Below, in pieces: positions 53,960 to 63,113 of a stretch of 64,000 bases of DNA. The notes below the pieces were generated by a model. The model saw nothing but the letters and a program-made list of their open reading frames with translations, ran no database searches and was not told where the DNA came from. The first letter of the stretch is position 1. Every line of letters starts with the position of its first letter. A program made the translations under genes and the position numbers. Origin of the DNA: Thermohalobaculum sp039027855 (GTDB lineage: Bacteria; Pseudomonadota; Alphaproteobacteria; Rhodobacterales; Rhodobacteraceae); the NCBI GenBank assembly GCA_039027855.1, contig JBCCJI010000014.1, positions 1-64,000 on the forward strand. Reading direction: 5' to 3'.

Positions 53960-54991
53960 TCAGGCCCCTTCGAAGCCGATGAGGACACCGGCGGTATTCA
54001 GTCCGATCTCGGCGATGGCATAGCCGCCCTCCATCACAAAGACCGTCGGCAGGCGGGCCTTGGCGATCCGCGCGCCCATGGCCGTGAAATCCGGTGTCTC
54101 GAGGGTGAAGAAGCTGATCGGATCGCCCTTGTAGGTATCGACACCGAGCGACACGACGAGCGCCTCTGCCCCGTGCGCCGCAATCCGCGCCAGCGCGTGA
54201 TCGAGTGCCGCCGACCAGTCCTGCCACCCTGTGGCGCGGGGCAAAGGCAGGTTCAGGTTGGCCCCTTCGCCCGGGCCCTCGCCGGTCTCGTCGGCACCGC
54301 CAAGAAAATGGGGAAAGGCCTCGTCAGGGTCACCATGCAGCGAGGCAAAGAACACGTCGGCGCGGTGATAGAAGATCGATTGCGTGCCGTTGCCGTGGTG
54401 GAAATCGACATCCAGCACAGCGACCCGCGCGGCACCGCCATCGCGCAGCGCCTGGGCGGCGAGCGCGGCGTTGTTCAGAAAACAGTAGCCGCCATACATG
54501 TCTGCCGCGGCGTGATGGCCCGGCGGGCGGCACAGCGCAAAGGCCGCCCGGGCACCACCCGCCACGCGCGCGGCGGCACTCAAGGCGACATCGGCGGCGG
54601 CACGCGCGGCCTGGTAGGTGCCGGGGCTGATCGCGGTCTCTCCGGCCAACGCATACCAGCCAAGCCGGCCCTCGATATCGCGCGGCACCACCGCCCGCGT
54701 CATCCGGCGCGAGGGCCAGACCGTGGGCATCGCCTCACCCGCATTGCCGGCCGAAGCCCAGTCTTCCCATGCGCTCTCAAGAAAGGCGAGATAACCAGCA
54801 TCATGGATGCGCGCGACGGGCTCGAGCCCATGCTCGACCGGCCCCTCGGGCGGGGACAGACCCGCATCCGCAAGCGCTGCCAGGATATGATACACCCTCT
54901 CCGGGCACTCGAAAGGGCGCACGAGTTCCCCTCCGTGAAGCTCGGTCTTCGCATCGCGCAGCCGGTGGCGCTCGCTGTGGATCGTGATCAT
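53960..54991 (-). CDS. Acetylpolyamine amidohydrolase-like deacetylase (HDAC superfamily)
   Basis: A zinc hydrolase expected to remove acetyl groups from acetylated polyamines. The 343-residue length and active-site spacing almost match Mycoplana APAH: H159/H160 in RPPGHHA, zinc ligands D196 and H198 in DVDFHHGNGT, D285 in GVDTYKGDP and Y324 in EGGYA. An N-terminal insertion around ECPERV fits the dimeric APAH group that restricts entry to thin polyamine-like chains. It is divergent from the GNAT-nitrilase gene across 107 bp. Other acyl-amide substrates are possible. Confidence 0.9.
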   Translation of the reverse strand: MITIHSERHRLRDAKTELHGGELVRPFECPERVYHILAALADAGLSPPEGPVEHGLEPVARIHDAGYLAFLESAWEDWASAGNAGEAMPTVWPSRRMTRAVVPRDIEGRLGWYALAGETAISPGTYQAARAAADVALSAAARVAGGARAAFALCRPPGHHAAADMYGGYCFLNNAALAAQALRDGGAARVAVLDVDFHHGNGTQSIFYHRADVFFASLHGDPDEAFPHFLGGADETGEGPGEGANLNLPLPRATGWQDWSAALDHALARIAAHGAEALVVSLGVDTYKGDPISFFTLETPDFTAMGARIAKARLPTVFVMEGGYAIAEIGLNTAGVLIGFEGA

Positions 54992-55098
54992 GGAACCTTT
55001 TCCCGGCGGGTCGTGTTATCCGACGGGCGCGAAGACTTTCGGACCATGCGGTCCGCGAGGATCGCGCGCAGCAATCGACTGAACACCGGAGGCCGCTG

Positions 55099-56736
55099 AT
55101 GGACAAGGCCAGCGACGATGCAGGCGGGGCCGCGGTCGAGGCGGCGAGCGGCGAGATATCCGGCGCCGCGGGGGAGACGAGACCCTCGGGACGGCGGATC
55201 GCGCGCGCGGCGGTCGAGATCCGCAATGCCGCCATGGCGGATATCCCGGCGATCCAGGCCCTGACGGCGGGCGCCTATCCGGGTGAGAAGCCCTATACCC
55301 AGGGCCAGATCCGGGGGCAGATCAACGCCTTTCCCGACGGGCAATTCGTCGTGACGTATGACGGCGTGGTGGTGGGGTATGCCGCGACCTTCATGGTGTC
55401 CGAGCGGCTGGCGCTCGCCGATCATAGCTGGGCCTCGATCACCGGAGACGGGCATGCCGCACAGCACAACCCCAAGGGCGATTGGCTCTATGGCATGGAG
55501 GTCTGCGTCGACCGCGCGCGCCGGCGGCTTCGGATCGGCAAGCGGCTCTATGAGGCGCGCAAGCGGCTGTGCCAGGATCTGGGGCTGAAAGGCATCGCCT
55601 TTGGCGGCCGCCTGCCCGGCTATCAGCGCAAGCGCAAGCTTTACCCAAACCCCGACGACTACCTGCGCGCGGTGGTGGAGAAGGCGGTGCGCGATCCGGT
55701 GGCAAGCTTCCACATCCGCTCGGAATTCGAGCCGCAGCGGGTACTGCGCGGTTATCACCCCGAGGACCGCGAAAGCGGCGGGCATGCCGCGCTGATGTTG
55801 TGGCGAAACCCCTATTTCGACCCGGAATATGATCGCCAGAGCCTGCATCGGCGCGACCCGCAGGTGGCGCGGGTGACGACCGTGCAGCTGGCGGCGAAAC
55901 CGGTCGAGACGCGCGAGGATTTCTACCGCCATCTCGAGCATTTCATCGACGCGGCGGCGGATTACGAAAGCGATTTCGTGGTCTTCCCCGAGCTTTTCAC
56001 CCTGCAGATGCTGGCGGCGGAGAAGCGCAAGCTCGAACCCGAGGAGGCGATCGAAAAGCTCTCGACCTACACCGAGGAATTCGTCGCGCGGCTCAAGGCT
56101 TGGGCGATCGGGTTCAACATCAATATCATCGGTGGCAGCCACCCGACGCGCACCGATGACGGCGATATCCAGAACGTCGCCTATGTCGCGCTGCGCGACG
56201 GGTCGGTGCATGCGCAGGAGAAGCTGCACCCCACACCGGATGAGCGCTATTGGTGGAACATCAAGGGTGGCGACGAGATCAACGCGATCCAGACCGACTG
56301 CGGCCCGATCGGGGTGATGATCTGCTATGATAGCGAGTTCCCGGAACTGGCGCGGCGGCTGGTGGATCAGGGCGCGCGATTGCTGTTCGTGCCCTATTGC
56401 ACCGACACGCGGCACGGGCATCTGCGGGTGAAATACTGCTGCCAGGCGCGCGCGGTCGAAAACCAGGCTTATGTCGTGACCGCCGGCAATGTGGGCCATC
56501 TGCCGGATGTGGAGAACATGGATATCCAGTACGCCCATTCGGCGATCTATACGCCCTGCGACTTCCCGTTCGCGCGCGACGGCATCGCGGCCGAGACCAG
56601 CGAGAATGTCGAGATGGTCGCGGTCGCCGATCTCAACCTTTCGACGCTGAGTTGGGCGCGGGCGCAGGGCTCGGTGCGCAACCTCCGCGACCGGCGGTTC
56701 GATCTCTACAGCGTGCGCTGGAAAGAGGCCGAGTGA
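55099..56736 (+). CDS. GNAT acetyltransferase-nitrilase (carbon-nitrogen hydrolase) fusion
   Basis: A two-domain cytosolic protein of 545 residues. Residues 38-235 form a GNAT-like acyltransferase with the acetyl-CoA loop region RRRLRIGKRLYEARKRL. Residues 255-540 form a nitrilase-superfamily amidase with the triad E298 (FPELF), K375 (EKLHPTPDE) and C409 (MICYDSEF). The fusion is a known nitrilase branch (often called Nit10), but its substrate is not established. The N-terminal 30 residues are Gly/Ala-rich. It is divergent from an acetylpolyamine-deacetylase-like gene, so the pair may act on acylated amines. Confidence 0.9.
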   Translation: MDKASDDAGGAAVEAASGEISGAAGETRPSGRRIARAAVEIRNAAMADIPAIQALTAGAYPGEKPYTQGQIRGQINAFPDGQFVVTYDGVVVGYAATFMVSERLALADHSWASITGDGHAAQHNPKGDWLYGMEVCVDRARRRLRIGKRLYEARKRLCQDLGLKGIAFGGRLPGYQRKRKLYPNPDDYLRAVVEKAVRDPVASFHIRSEFEPQRVLRGYHPEDRESGGHAALMLWRNPYFDPEYDRQSLHRRDPQVARVTTVQLAAKPVETREDFYRHLEHFIDAAADYESDFVVFPELFTLQMLAAEKRKLEPEEAIEKLSTYTEEFVARLKAWAIGFNINIIGGSHPTRTDDGDIQNVAYVALRDGSVHAQEKLHPTPDERYWWNIKGGDEINAIQTDCGPIGVMICYDSEFPELARRLVDQGARLLFVPYCTDTRHGHLRVKYCCQARAVENQAYVVTAGNVGHLPDVENMDIQYAHSAIYTPCDFPFARDGIAAETSENVEMVAVADLNLSTLSWARAQGSVRNLRDRRFDLYSVRWKEAE

Positions 56737-56785
56737 GCGGGGCAGCCTTGATCAAAGCGGCGCGCGCCATCGGCGCTGCGGCGCT

Positions 56786-58330
56786 TCAGTTCTGCGAGAG
56801 GATCAAGGGGTCTTCGGCGAAGACGACGCCGCGTATGCGCGCAGCACTGGCGTCGTAGACCGTTCCATAGCGCTCGGCCAGATCGTCGAGAAAGGCATCC
56901 CAGCGCTCTCCCGGGGCCGGATCGCCGACGGGGTCGACCTCGGCAAACACCACGACCGAGCGGCAGGATGCTGCATCGTTCGGCGTTTCGGTGACTGCAG
57001 TCCCATCCCCGAAACACTCGCCGAGCGCGCGCTCGAGCGCGGCCATGTCCGCGGTTTCGGTCTTGTGATCCAGCCGGTGCGCGCCATCGATCCAACCAGC
57101 GCCGAAGTAACGCGCTTCGCGGTGGAGCCTGAAGAACACAAAAACCCGATCACGCTCCAGGTCGGCAAACTCGCGGACGGGGGCATGGAATTCCAACGCA
57201 TCGCTCTCGCGCTCGGGGTAATAATGGTGCGGCATCGCCGCCAATGTCGCGGCGAACGAGACGACACCGAGCCCCCAGGCGGCTGGTCGACGCCATGACA
57301 GGATCGCGAGAACCAGCAACACGCTGGAAAAGATCGTGAAAAGCTGGATCGTGCGCACGAGGTAGATGGGATGCCAGATCCCCACGATCGCGGCGATCAG
57401 CGGCCCTGCGGCAAGGAACATGCCCATGCGGATCGCCATGTCGCGGTCGCGTAGCCAAAGCTGATACGCGCCCCACAGCAACACGAGATACATCAGCGGC
57501 TTGAGGTATTTCGGATAAGGATAGGCGCCCGTACTCATCTCATAGAACAGCATGGGCGTCGTGGGCAGCATCCACTTCATGTCGGGATCGCCCATCTGGC
57601 TCAGCAGGTGCAGCGTTTGCGGCACGGCCAGCAGCGTACCGATGCCAAGCATCACAACGATGACCCAGAACTCGCCCGGCCTGCCCCGCAAGAGCTGCAC
57701 AACCGCGATCAGCGCAAAGCAGAAGAAGATGAAGGGCGCCGTGTAGTGGGTCATGAAGGCGAGCGTGAGCGACACGCCGCCGAGCAAGACCAACCAAGGC
57801 GTCGCCCGGCGCGAATCCAGCAACCCCTCGGGCGCGCGGAGTGCGCGCAGATAGCAGAGAAACGCCACGAGGTAGAAGAGCGTCAGCAGCGGATACATCC
57901 GCACAAAGCGCCCATAATGGATCTGCATCGGGGCGACCGCGAAGAACAGCCCGGCGAGCGCCGCGGTCTTCCAATCCAGGAAATGGCGCAGGATGACATA
58001 GAAAAGCGGGATCGCGGCGATGCTCTCGAGCACCATGAAGAGCCTGACGCTCAGGCGGCCGTCACCGAAGACCGCCACCCACGCCTTGATGCTGGCGAAG
58101 AAGACCGGCGGATGGATGTCGGTCGCGCGGTCGAGGGCGAAGAGGTCGGCCAAGCTCTGGCGCGCATAGTTGATCGAGTGAAACTCGTCGATATGCAGCG
58201 CCCGGTGGTCGAGCCACAGCACGCGGACGGCGAAGGCGAACGCCGTCAAGGCGAGCACGACGCAAAGATCGATACGAAGCGCCGACCATGCGGCCACGCG
58301 GGCGGGCTCCTCCGTTGTGTCCGTCACCAT
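56786..58330 (-). CDS. GT39/PMT-like membrane glycosyltransferase
   Basis: A polytopic membrane protein of 514 residues with about ten helices in its first 370 residues, then a soluble C-terminal domain. The first loop reads LHIDEFHSINYARQS, with the DE pair typical of dolichyl/polyprenyl-phosphate-sugar transferases, and DIHPPVFFASIKAW follows. I chose the ATG at 58328-58330 because GAGGGGAAGC lies immediately upstream. It probably moves a sugar from a lipid carrier to a periplasmic acceptor. It is alone and not linked to the polysaccharide locus. Confidence 0.82.
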   Translation of the reverse strand: MVTDTTEEPARVAAWSALRIDLCVVLALTAFAFAVRVLWLDHRALHIDEFHSINYARQSLADLFALDRATDIHPPVFFASIKAWVAVFGDGRLSVRLFMVLESIAAIPLFYVILRHFLDWKTAALAGLFFAVAPMQIHYGRFVRMYPLLTLFYLVAFLCYLRALRAPEGLLDSRRATPWLVLLGGVSLTLAFMTHYTAPFIFFCFALIAVVQLLRGRPGEFWVIVVMLGIGTLLAVPQTLHLLSQMGDPDMKWMLPTTPMLFYEMSTGAYPYPKYLKPLMYLVLLWGAYQLWLRDRDMAIRMGMFLAAGPLIAAIVGIWHPIYLVRTIQLFTIFSSVLLVLAILSWRRPAAWGLGVVSFAATLAAMPHHYYPERESDALEFHAPVREFADLERDRVFVFFRLHREARYFGAGWIDGAHRLDHKTETADMAALERALGECFGDGTAVTETPNDAASCRSVVVFAEVDPVGDPAPGERWDAFLDDLAERYGTVYDASAARIRGVVFAEDPLILSQN

Positions 58331-58527
58331 GCTTCCCCTCGGCTTTCGCAACGCAGCGTGGTGCTGTTGAACCGGCACCGCAAGCCGCCGCCTGCGCTCA
58401 AACCCCGTCATACCCGCGCAGTCCTAACGCCTTGACCGGTAACCAGCCCGTTGCGGCGGATCAAGCGCTGCCGCAGCCATAGCCAGCGGCCGCCAGCCCG
58501 GTGCCCTGGCGCAGTAGCCTGCCCGCG

Positions 58528-59586
58528 TCAGCGGTCGTTGCGGACGGGGATGGCAGCGGCGCCGAGCAGCGTGGCGACGGCATCGTGGATCACGTTGCCG
58601 AGCGTCTCGAACCGCTGAGCGAGCGGCGAGGTGGCGCGCCAGACGAGGCCGAGTGTCCGCGACGGACCGGCGGGCCCGAAAGAGAGGCATTCCAGGGTCT
58701 CGGCGCGCACCTCGATCCGTGCCGCCATGGCAGGGATCAGGGTGACGCCCATCCCGGCCTCGGCCATCTGCGCCAATGTGGACAAAGAACTTACACTGAG
58801 CGTCTCGCCCATGCCTGGGCCCGCATCCAACCCCGTATCTCGCGCTGTCATCGAGGCGGTGGCGTCGGCCGTCACGCCCGTCCGACTGAGGCCAGCAGGG
58901 CCTAGGGCACCGGTGCCGCCCGTGCAGAACGAGAGGGCCTGATCGCGAAAGCAATGCCCCTCTTCGAGCAGGAGCAGACGCTCATCGAGCAACATGCCGA
59001 GATTGGCTTCCGCCATCTCGCCGTCTTCCGGCACCGGCGCGCTGTCCTCGGGCCGTCGGCGGAGCATCAGGAAGGGCTCGGCGATGAGCGGCAGCGTGAC
59101 GAGGCCCGGTCGCTCAGCGGGCAAGGCGAGCAGCGCAAGATCGAGCTTCGCCGCCGCGATATCGTCGAGCAGCCGCTCGGTCTGGCTTTCGCGCACCACG
59201 AGGTCGAGATCCGGCGCAGACTGGGAAAGGCGACCGAGCAGCGTCGGCAGCAGATAGGGCGCCACCGTCGGAATGATCCCGAGTGTCAGCCGGCCGGTAA
59301 GCGCGGCCGGTTCCCCCTGGCCATGGACCTGCCCGATATCGGCAAGCTCGGCGACACCCTGCAGGATCGCGCTGGCCCGGCGCGCCACCTCGTGGCCGGC
59401 CGCTGTGATCTCCACCCGGCGGGCGCGACGCTCGACAAGCGGCACGCCGATGGTGGTCTCGAGTTCACGGATCTGCATGGACAGCGCCGGCTGGCTGATG
59501 GCGACCGCCCGTGCGGCATCGCCAAAATGCCGGTGGCGCACCAGCGCATCGAAGTAGCGCAGCTGTCGGAGCGTGATCGGTATCAT
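58528..59586 (-). CDS. oxyR: OxyR, peroxide-sensing LysR-type regulator
   Basis: A LysR-type activator that senses hydrogen peroxide through a disulfide. The HTH occupies about residues 4-62 (LRYFDALVRHRHFGDAA, then AISQPALSMQIRELE). The redox cysteines are C212 in LEEGHCFRDQAL and C221. The protein is 352 residues, longer than E. coli OxyR (305). About 30 of the extra residues lie right after C221, a Gly/Thr/Ala-rich insertion up to about residue 262. It is divergent from katG with a palindromic site between them, the classical arrangement for direct control. Confidence 0.93.
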   Translation of the reverse strand: MIPITLRQLRYFDALVRHRHFGDAARAVAISQPALSMQIRELETTIGVPLVERRARRVEITAAGHEVARRASAILQGVAELADIGQVHGQGEPAALTGRLTLGIIPTVAPYLLPTLLGRLSQSAPDLDLVVRESQTERLLDDIAAAKLDLALLALPAERPGLVTLPLIAEPFLMLRRRPEDSAPVPEDGEMAEANLGMLLDERLLLLEEGHCFRDQALSFCTGGTGALGPAGLSRTGVTADATASMTARDTGLDAGPGMGETLSVSSLSTLAQMAEAGMGVTLIPAMAARIEVRAETLECLSFGPAGPSRTLGLVWRATSPLAQRFETLGNVIHDAVATLLGAAAIPVRNDR

Positions 59587-59614
59587 CAGAAAACCTGATC
59601 GCAGAATGTCGATA

Positions 59615-59636
59615 ATACGATTTTACCTGATCGTAT
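59615..59636. promoter_or_regulatory. Candidate OxyR operator in the oxyR-katG gap
   Basis: ATACGAT (59615-59621) and ATCGTAT (59630-59636) form a perfect 7-bp inverted repeat with an 8-base spacer. It is part of a wider near-symmetry running from GATA to TATC. It lies 29 bp from the oxyR start and 90 bp from the katG start. LysR-type regulators bind such dyads. A direct repeat ACCTGATCG near 59593 and 59625 may add a second contact. Confidence 0.65.
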
Positions 59637-59725
59637 CAATTTGGGCAAAAGCGTGTAGGTGACATGCGCGTCGCCACCGTTAGATCACTTCTCATCCTGA
59701 CCTCAGGCCAGCAAACGGAGCTAGC

Positions 59726-61900
59726 ATGGACGGCGAAATCCGGTGCCCAGTCACGGGCCGCGTTCACGTCACCAACCGCGACTGGTGGCCCAAGAGCCTT
59801 AACCTCAAGATCCTCCACCAGAACACGGCGCCGACCAGCCCGATGGGTGAGGCCTTCGATTACGCCGAAGCCTTCGAGACGCTCGATCTCGACGTCGTGA
59901 TGGACGAGTTGAAGGGTCTGATGACCGACAGTCAGGAATGGTGGCCGGCCGACTACGGCCACTATGGCGGGTTCATGATCCGCATGGCCTGGCACGCAGC
60001 AGGCACCTATCGCACGGCTGACGGGCGTGGCGGTGCGGGCACCGGGGCGCAGCGTTTTGCGCCGCTCAATTCCTGGCCCGATAACGGCAACCTCGATAAG
60101 GCGCGCCGCTTGCTCTGGCCGGTGAAGCAGAAGTACGGCGCAGCGCTGTCCTGGGCCGATCTCTTCATTCTCGCCGGCAACGCCGCGCTCGAGTCGATGG
60201 GCTTCAAGACCTTCGGCTTTGGTGGCGGGCGCGCCGATATCTGGGAGCCCGAGGAAGACATCTACTGGGGCGCAGAGACCGAGTGGCTGGGCGACAAGCG
60301 CTATTCGGGCGATCGCCTGCTCGAGATGCCGCTCGCGGCGGTTCAGATGGGTCTCATCTACGTCAATCCCGAAGGGCCGAACGGCAACCCGGACCCGCTC
60401 GCCTCGGGCCGCGACATCCGCGAGACCTTCGCCCGGATGGCGATGAACGATGCCGAGACCGTCGCGCTGGTCGCCGGCGGGCATACATTTGGCAAGTGCC
60501 ACGGCGCCGGGCCAGAGAATGCCGTGGGTGTCGAACCCGAGGGCGCGCCGATCGAAGCACAGGGCTTTGGCTGGGCCTCGACCCATGAGAGCGGCAAGGG
60601 CAAGCATGCGATCACCAGCGGCATCGAAGGCCCCTGGACGCCCAACCCCACCAAGTGGGACATGGGCTATTTCGACATGCTGTTCGGCTATGAGTGGGAG
60701 CTGACCAAGAGCCCGGCCGGCGCCTATCAGTGGACGCCGAAGGACCTGAAGGACGATGACTACGCGCCCCAGGTCGACGGCTCCGATGAGCGGGTCAAGC
60801 CGATCATGACGACCGCCGATATGGCGCTCCGTCTCGACCCGATCTACGGCCCGATCTCCAAGCGCTTCCACGAGAACCCGGAGGAATTTGCCGACGCCTT
60901 CGCCCGTGCGTGGTTCAAGCTGACCCACCGCGATATGGGGCCGAAGATCCGCTACAAGGGCAGCATGGTCCCGGCCGAGGACCTGATCTGGCAGGATCCG
61001 ATCCCGGCGGTCGATCACCCGGTGATCGAAGCGCCCGAGATCGCCGATCTCAAAAGCCGGATCGGCGAGACGGGCCTCACGAGTTCGCAGCTCGTCAAGG
61101 CGGCCTGGGCGTCGGCCTCCAGCTTCCGTGGCTCGGACCTGCGCGGTGGCGCCAATGGCGCGCGCGTGGCGCTCGATCCGCAGAAGAACTGGACGGTCAA
61201 CGACCCGGCCGAGCTTTCGGTCGTGTTGCGCGCCCTGGAGGGCATCAAGACCGCCTTCAACGACAGCCGCACCGACGGCAAGAAGGTCTCGCTGGCCGAT
61301 CTGATCGTGCTGGCAGGCAGTGTCGGCATCGAGAAGGCCGCCACCGCGGCCGGCCATGAGGTCGAGGTGCCCTTCACCCCCGGCCGCATGGATGCGACCG
61401 CCGAACAGACCGACGCCGACAGCTTCTCGGTGATGGAGCCCGAAGCCGATGGGTTCCGCAATTGGCGTCGCGGCGACTACTCGGTGCCCTTCGAAGAGCA
61501 GCTGGTCGACAAGGCGCAGCTTCTCACCCTCTCGGCGCCCGAGATGACGGTGCTGGTCGGCGGTCTGCGCGTGATGGGCGCCAATGCTGGCGGCTCGACG
61601 CATGGCGTCCTGACCGAGCGTGTGGGCGCGTTGTCGAACGACTTCTTCGTCAACCTGCTCGACATGGGCGTCGAGTGGAAGAAGGCCGACGACACCGAGC
61701 AGCTGTTCGAGGGGCGCGACCGCGCCACCGGCGAGATCCGCTGGACCGGCACGCGGGCGGACCTCGTCTTCGGGTCGAACAGTCAGCTCCGCGCCCTGGC
61801 CGAGGTCTATGGTTCGGCTGACGGCGAAGGACGTTTCGTCGCCGAGTTTGTCAAGGCATGGGTCAAGGTGATGGAACTGGATCGCTTCGACCTGAAGTGA
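59726..61900 (+). CDS. katG: Catalase-peroxidase
   Basis: A haem enzyme that destroys hydrogen peroxide. The distal site has R86, W89 and H90 in IRMAWH. The covalent Met-Tyr-Trp adduct residues are all present: W89, Y212 (LIYVNPEG) and M238 (ETFARMAMND). The proximal haem ligand is H253 in GGHTFGKCHG. The length of 724 covers both the active N-terminal and the inactive C-terminal duplicate domains. CGGAG precedes the ATG by five bases. It is followed by a good terminator and controlled most likely by the divergent OxyR. Confidence 0.97.
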   Translation: MDGEIRCPVTGRVHVTNRDWWPKSLNLKILHQNTAPTSPMGEAFDYAEAFETLDLDVVMDELKGLMTDSQEWWPADYGHYGGFMIRMAWHAAGTYRTADGRGGAGTGAQRFAPLNSWPDNGNLDKARRLLWPVKQKYGAALSWADLFILAGNAALESMGFKTFGFGGGRADIWEPEEDIYWGAETEWLGDKRYSGDRLLEMPLAAVQMGLIYVNPEGPNGNPDPLASGRDIRETFARMAMNDAETVALVAGGHTFGKCHGAGPENAVGVEPEGAPIEAQGFGWASTHESGKGKHAITSGIEGPWTPNPTKWDMGYFDMLFGYEWELTKSPAGAYQWTPKDLKDDDYAPQVDGSDERVKPIMTTADMALRLDPIYGPISKRFHENPEEFADAFARAWFKLTHRDMGPKIRYKGSMVPAEDLIWQDPIPAVDHPVIEAPEIADLKSRIGETGLTSSQLVKAAWASASSFRGSDLRGGANGARVALDPQKNWTVNDPAELSVVLRALEGIKTAFNDSRTDGKKVSLADLIVLAGSVGIEKAATAAGHEVEVPFTPGRMDATAEQTDADSFSVMEPEADGFRNWRRGDYSVPFEEQLVDKAQLLTLSAPEMTVLVGGLRVMGANAGGSTHGVLTERVGALSNDFFVNLLDMGVEWKKADDTEQLFEGRDRATGEIRWTGTRADLVFGSNSQLRALAEVYGSADGEGRFVAEFVKAWVKVMELDRFDLK

Positions 61901-61929
61901 CGCCGCTCCATCAGTGATCGGATGTGAGG

Positions 61930-61963
61930 GCCCGCCGCAGAGATGCGGCGGGCTTTGTCGTTT
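61930..61963 (+). terminator. Rho-independent terminator of katG
   Basis: GCCCGCCGCA (61930-61939) and TGCGGCGGGC (61944-61953) form a perfect 10-bp stem with loop GAGA, followed by TTTGTCGTTT. It starts 30 bp after the katG stop. Confidence 0.88.
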
Positions 61964-62207
61964 GGTGCTTGGCAGCACCCAGCGGCTTCACGCCGTCTTG
62001 CGCCACGGTAAGACGGCGACCGTCTCAGGGGCGCGCATGCCCTGCGCCAGCGCAGCGGCGACGCAGCGGCTTCGCTGTCGGGACATGTCATGACAGGCGC
62101 GTCCGGACACGAAAACAACCCGTCTGGGCGCGAAATGACCTGCCGTGGGACGCCGATTGCGCCCAGAGGTCGTGGAGCCGACCACCGCAACCTGCTAGGC
62201 TCGTCGC
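61964..62207. other. Intergenic DNA upstream of the EF-hand gene
   Basis: With the terminator, the gene-free gap after katG is just over 300 bases. CGCAGCGGCGA and CGCAGCGGCTT form a short near-tandem repeat at about 62053-62074. GACATGTC near 62082 is a palindrome that could be an operator for the next gene. No other feature was seen. Confidence 0.4.
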
Positions 62208-63026
62208 ATGTCGAAAAAGACCGAAAGCATCGAGATCCGTGTCTCACCCGAACTGAAGGCGGCGCTTGCTGCGCGGGCCGAGGACGAGGGTCGTTCCATG
62301 AGCGATCTTGTCCGCGACCTGATCGAAAGCGAGCGCTCTGGCTCTGGTTCTGGCGCTGGCGCGGGCACCCGGCAGGGCGACGGTGGCGGCCTTCCCGCAA
62401 CCGATCCCGGAGACGACGAGATGATCCTGCCCTCCCGCCGTGGCGCGCTGCGTGCCGCCCTGCTCTCGCTACCCGTCGCAGCGCTTGGCGTGGTCTATGC
62501 GCTAAGCGCGCAGACACCGGCCACAGCCTCTTCGGAGTTTCGCGTGATGTTCGCCGAGCTCGACGCCAATGGCGACGGCCGCGTCGAAGCGCCCGAGTTT
62601 GCCAGTTTCCTCGTTCGCGAGGAGGAGTTCGAGCCCGAGGCCGACTGTGCCGACAAAGGCGAACCCTGCACGGCGCTGGAGCGCGCCACCAACGAGATCG
62701 ACAGACACGACAGCGACGCCAATGGCGTGATCACCTATGACGAGCTCGAGGCGTTCCTGATCCGCGAACGGGCCGAAGTGTTCATCGAGCACGACGTGAA
62801 CGCCAACGGGTTCGTCACGGCCGATGAGTTCGCGCTGGTCCAGGCCTTCCACGCGATGGAGGATGGCGAGGCGATCCCCGCCGCCTGCCGTACCCTGATC
62901 GAGGAAGAAACGCCCGAAGGCGCCGCCGAGGCCTGCGATGCCGGAGAGCATCTGCGCATCGAGATGGCCGAGTTCGACGCCAACCGCGACGGGCGCGTCG
63001 CCTTGCTGGAGTATCTCGCCCACTGA
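62208..63026 (+). CDS. Ribbon-helix-helix/transmembrane/EF-hand protein
   Basis: A 272-residue protein with an unusual order of parts. Residues 5-41 look like a CopG/Arc ribbon-helix-helix DNA-binding unit (SIEIRVSPELKAALAARAED, then SMSDLVRDLIES). A Ser/Gly-rich linker leads to one membrane helix at about 80-100, preceded by RR, so the N-terminus should stay in the cytosol. The exported part holds four canonical 12-residue EF-hand loops starting at D119, D168, D196 and D257, each with D/N at positions 1, 3 and 5 and Glu at 12. It also has four cysteines (C147, C154, C227, C243) that could form two disulfides. Role: possibly a calcium-responsive membrane-bound regulator, which is inference. 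The ribosome-binding site is weak. Confidence 0.85.
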   Translation: MSKKTESIEIRVSPELKAALAARAEDEGRSMSDLVRDLIESERSGSGSGAGAGTRQGDGGGLPATDPGDDEMILPSRRGALRAALLSLPVAALGVVYALSAQTPATASSEFRVMFAELDANGDGRVEAPEFASFLVREEEFEPEADCADKGEPCTALERATNEIDRHDSDANGVITYDELEAFLIRERAEVFIEHDVNANGFVTADEFALVQAFHAMEDGEAIPAACRTLIEEETPEGAAEACDAGEHLRIEMAEFDANRDGRVALLEYLAH

Positions 63027-63072
63027 GAGCCGGGGCCCCGGGTGGACCGGCGCCCTTCGGACTATCTGCGCC

Positions 63073-63113
63073 CAAGACCGGCTACCAAGCACCGGCGATC
63101 AAGAACCGGCTAC
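63073..63113. repeat. Three imperfect 13-14-bp repeats
   Basis: CAAGACCGGCTAC, CAAGCACCGGCGAT and CAAGAACCGGCTAC follow each other directly. The last copy covers the stop codon of the small minus-strand gene at 63110. Confidence 0.7.
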
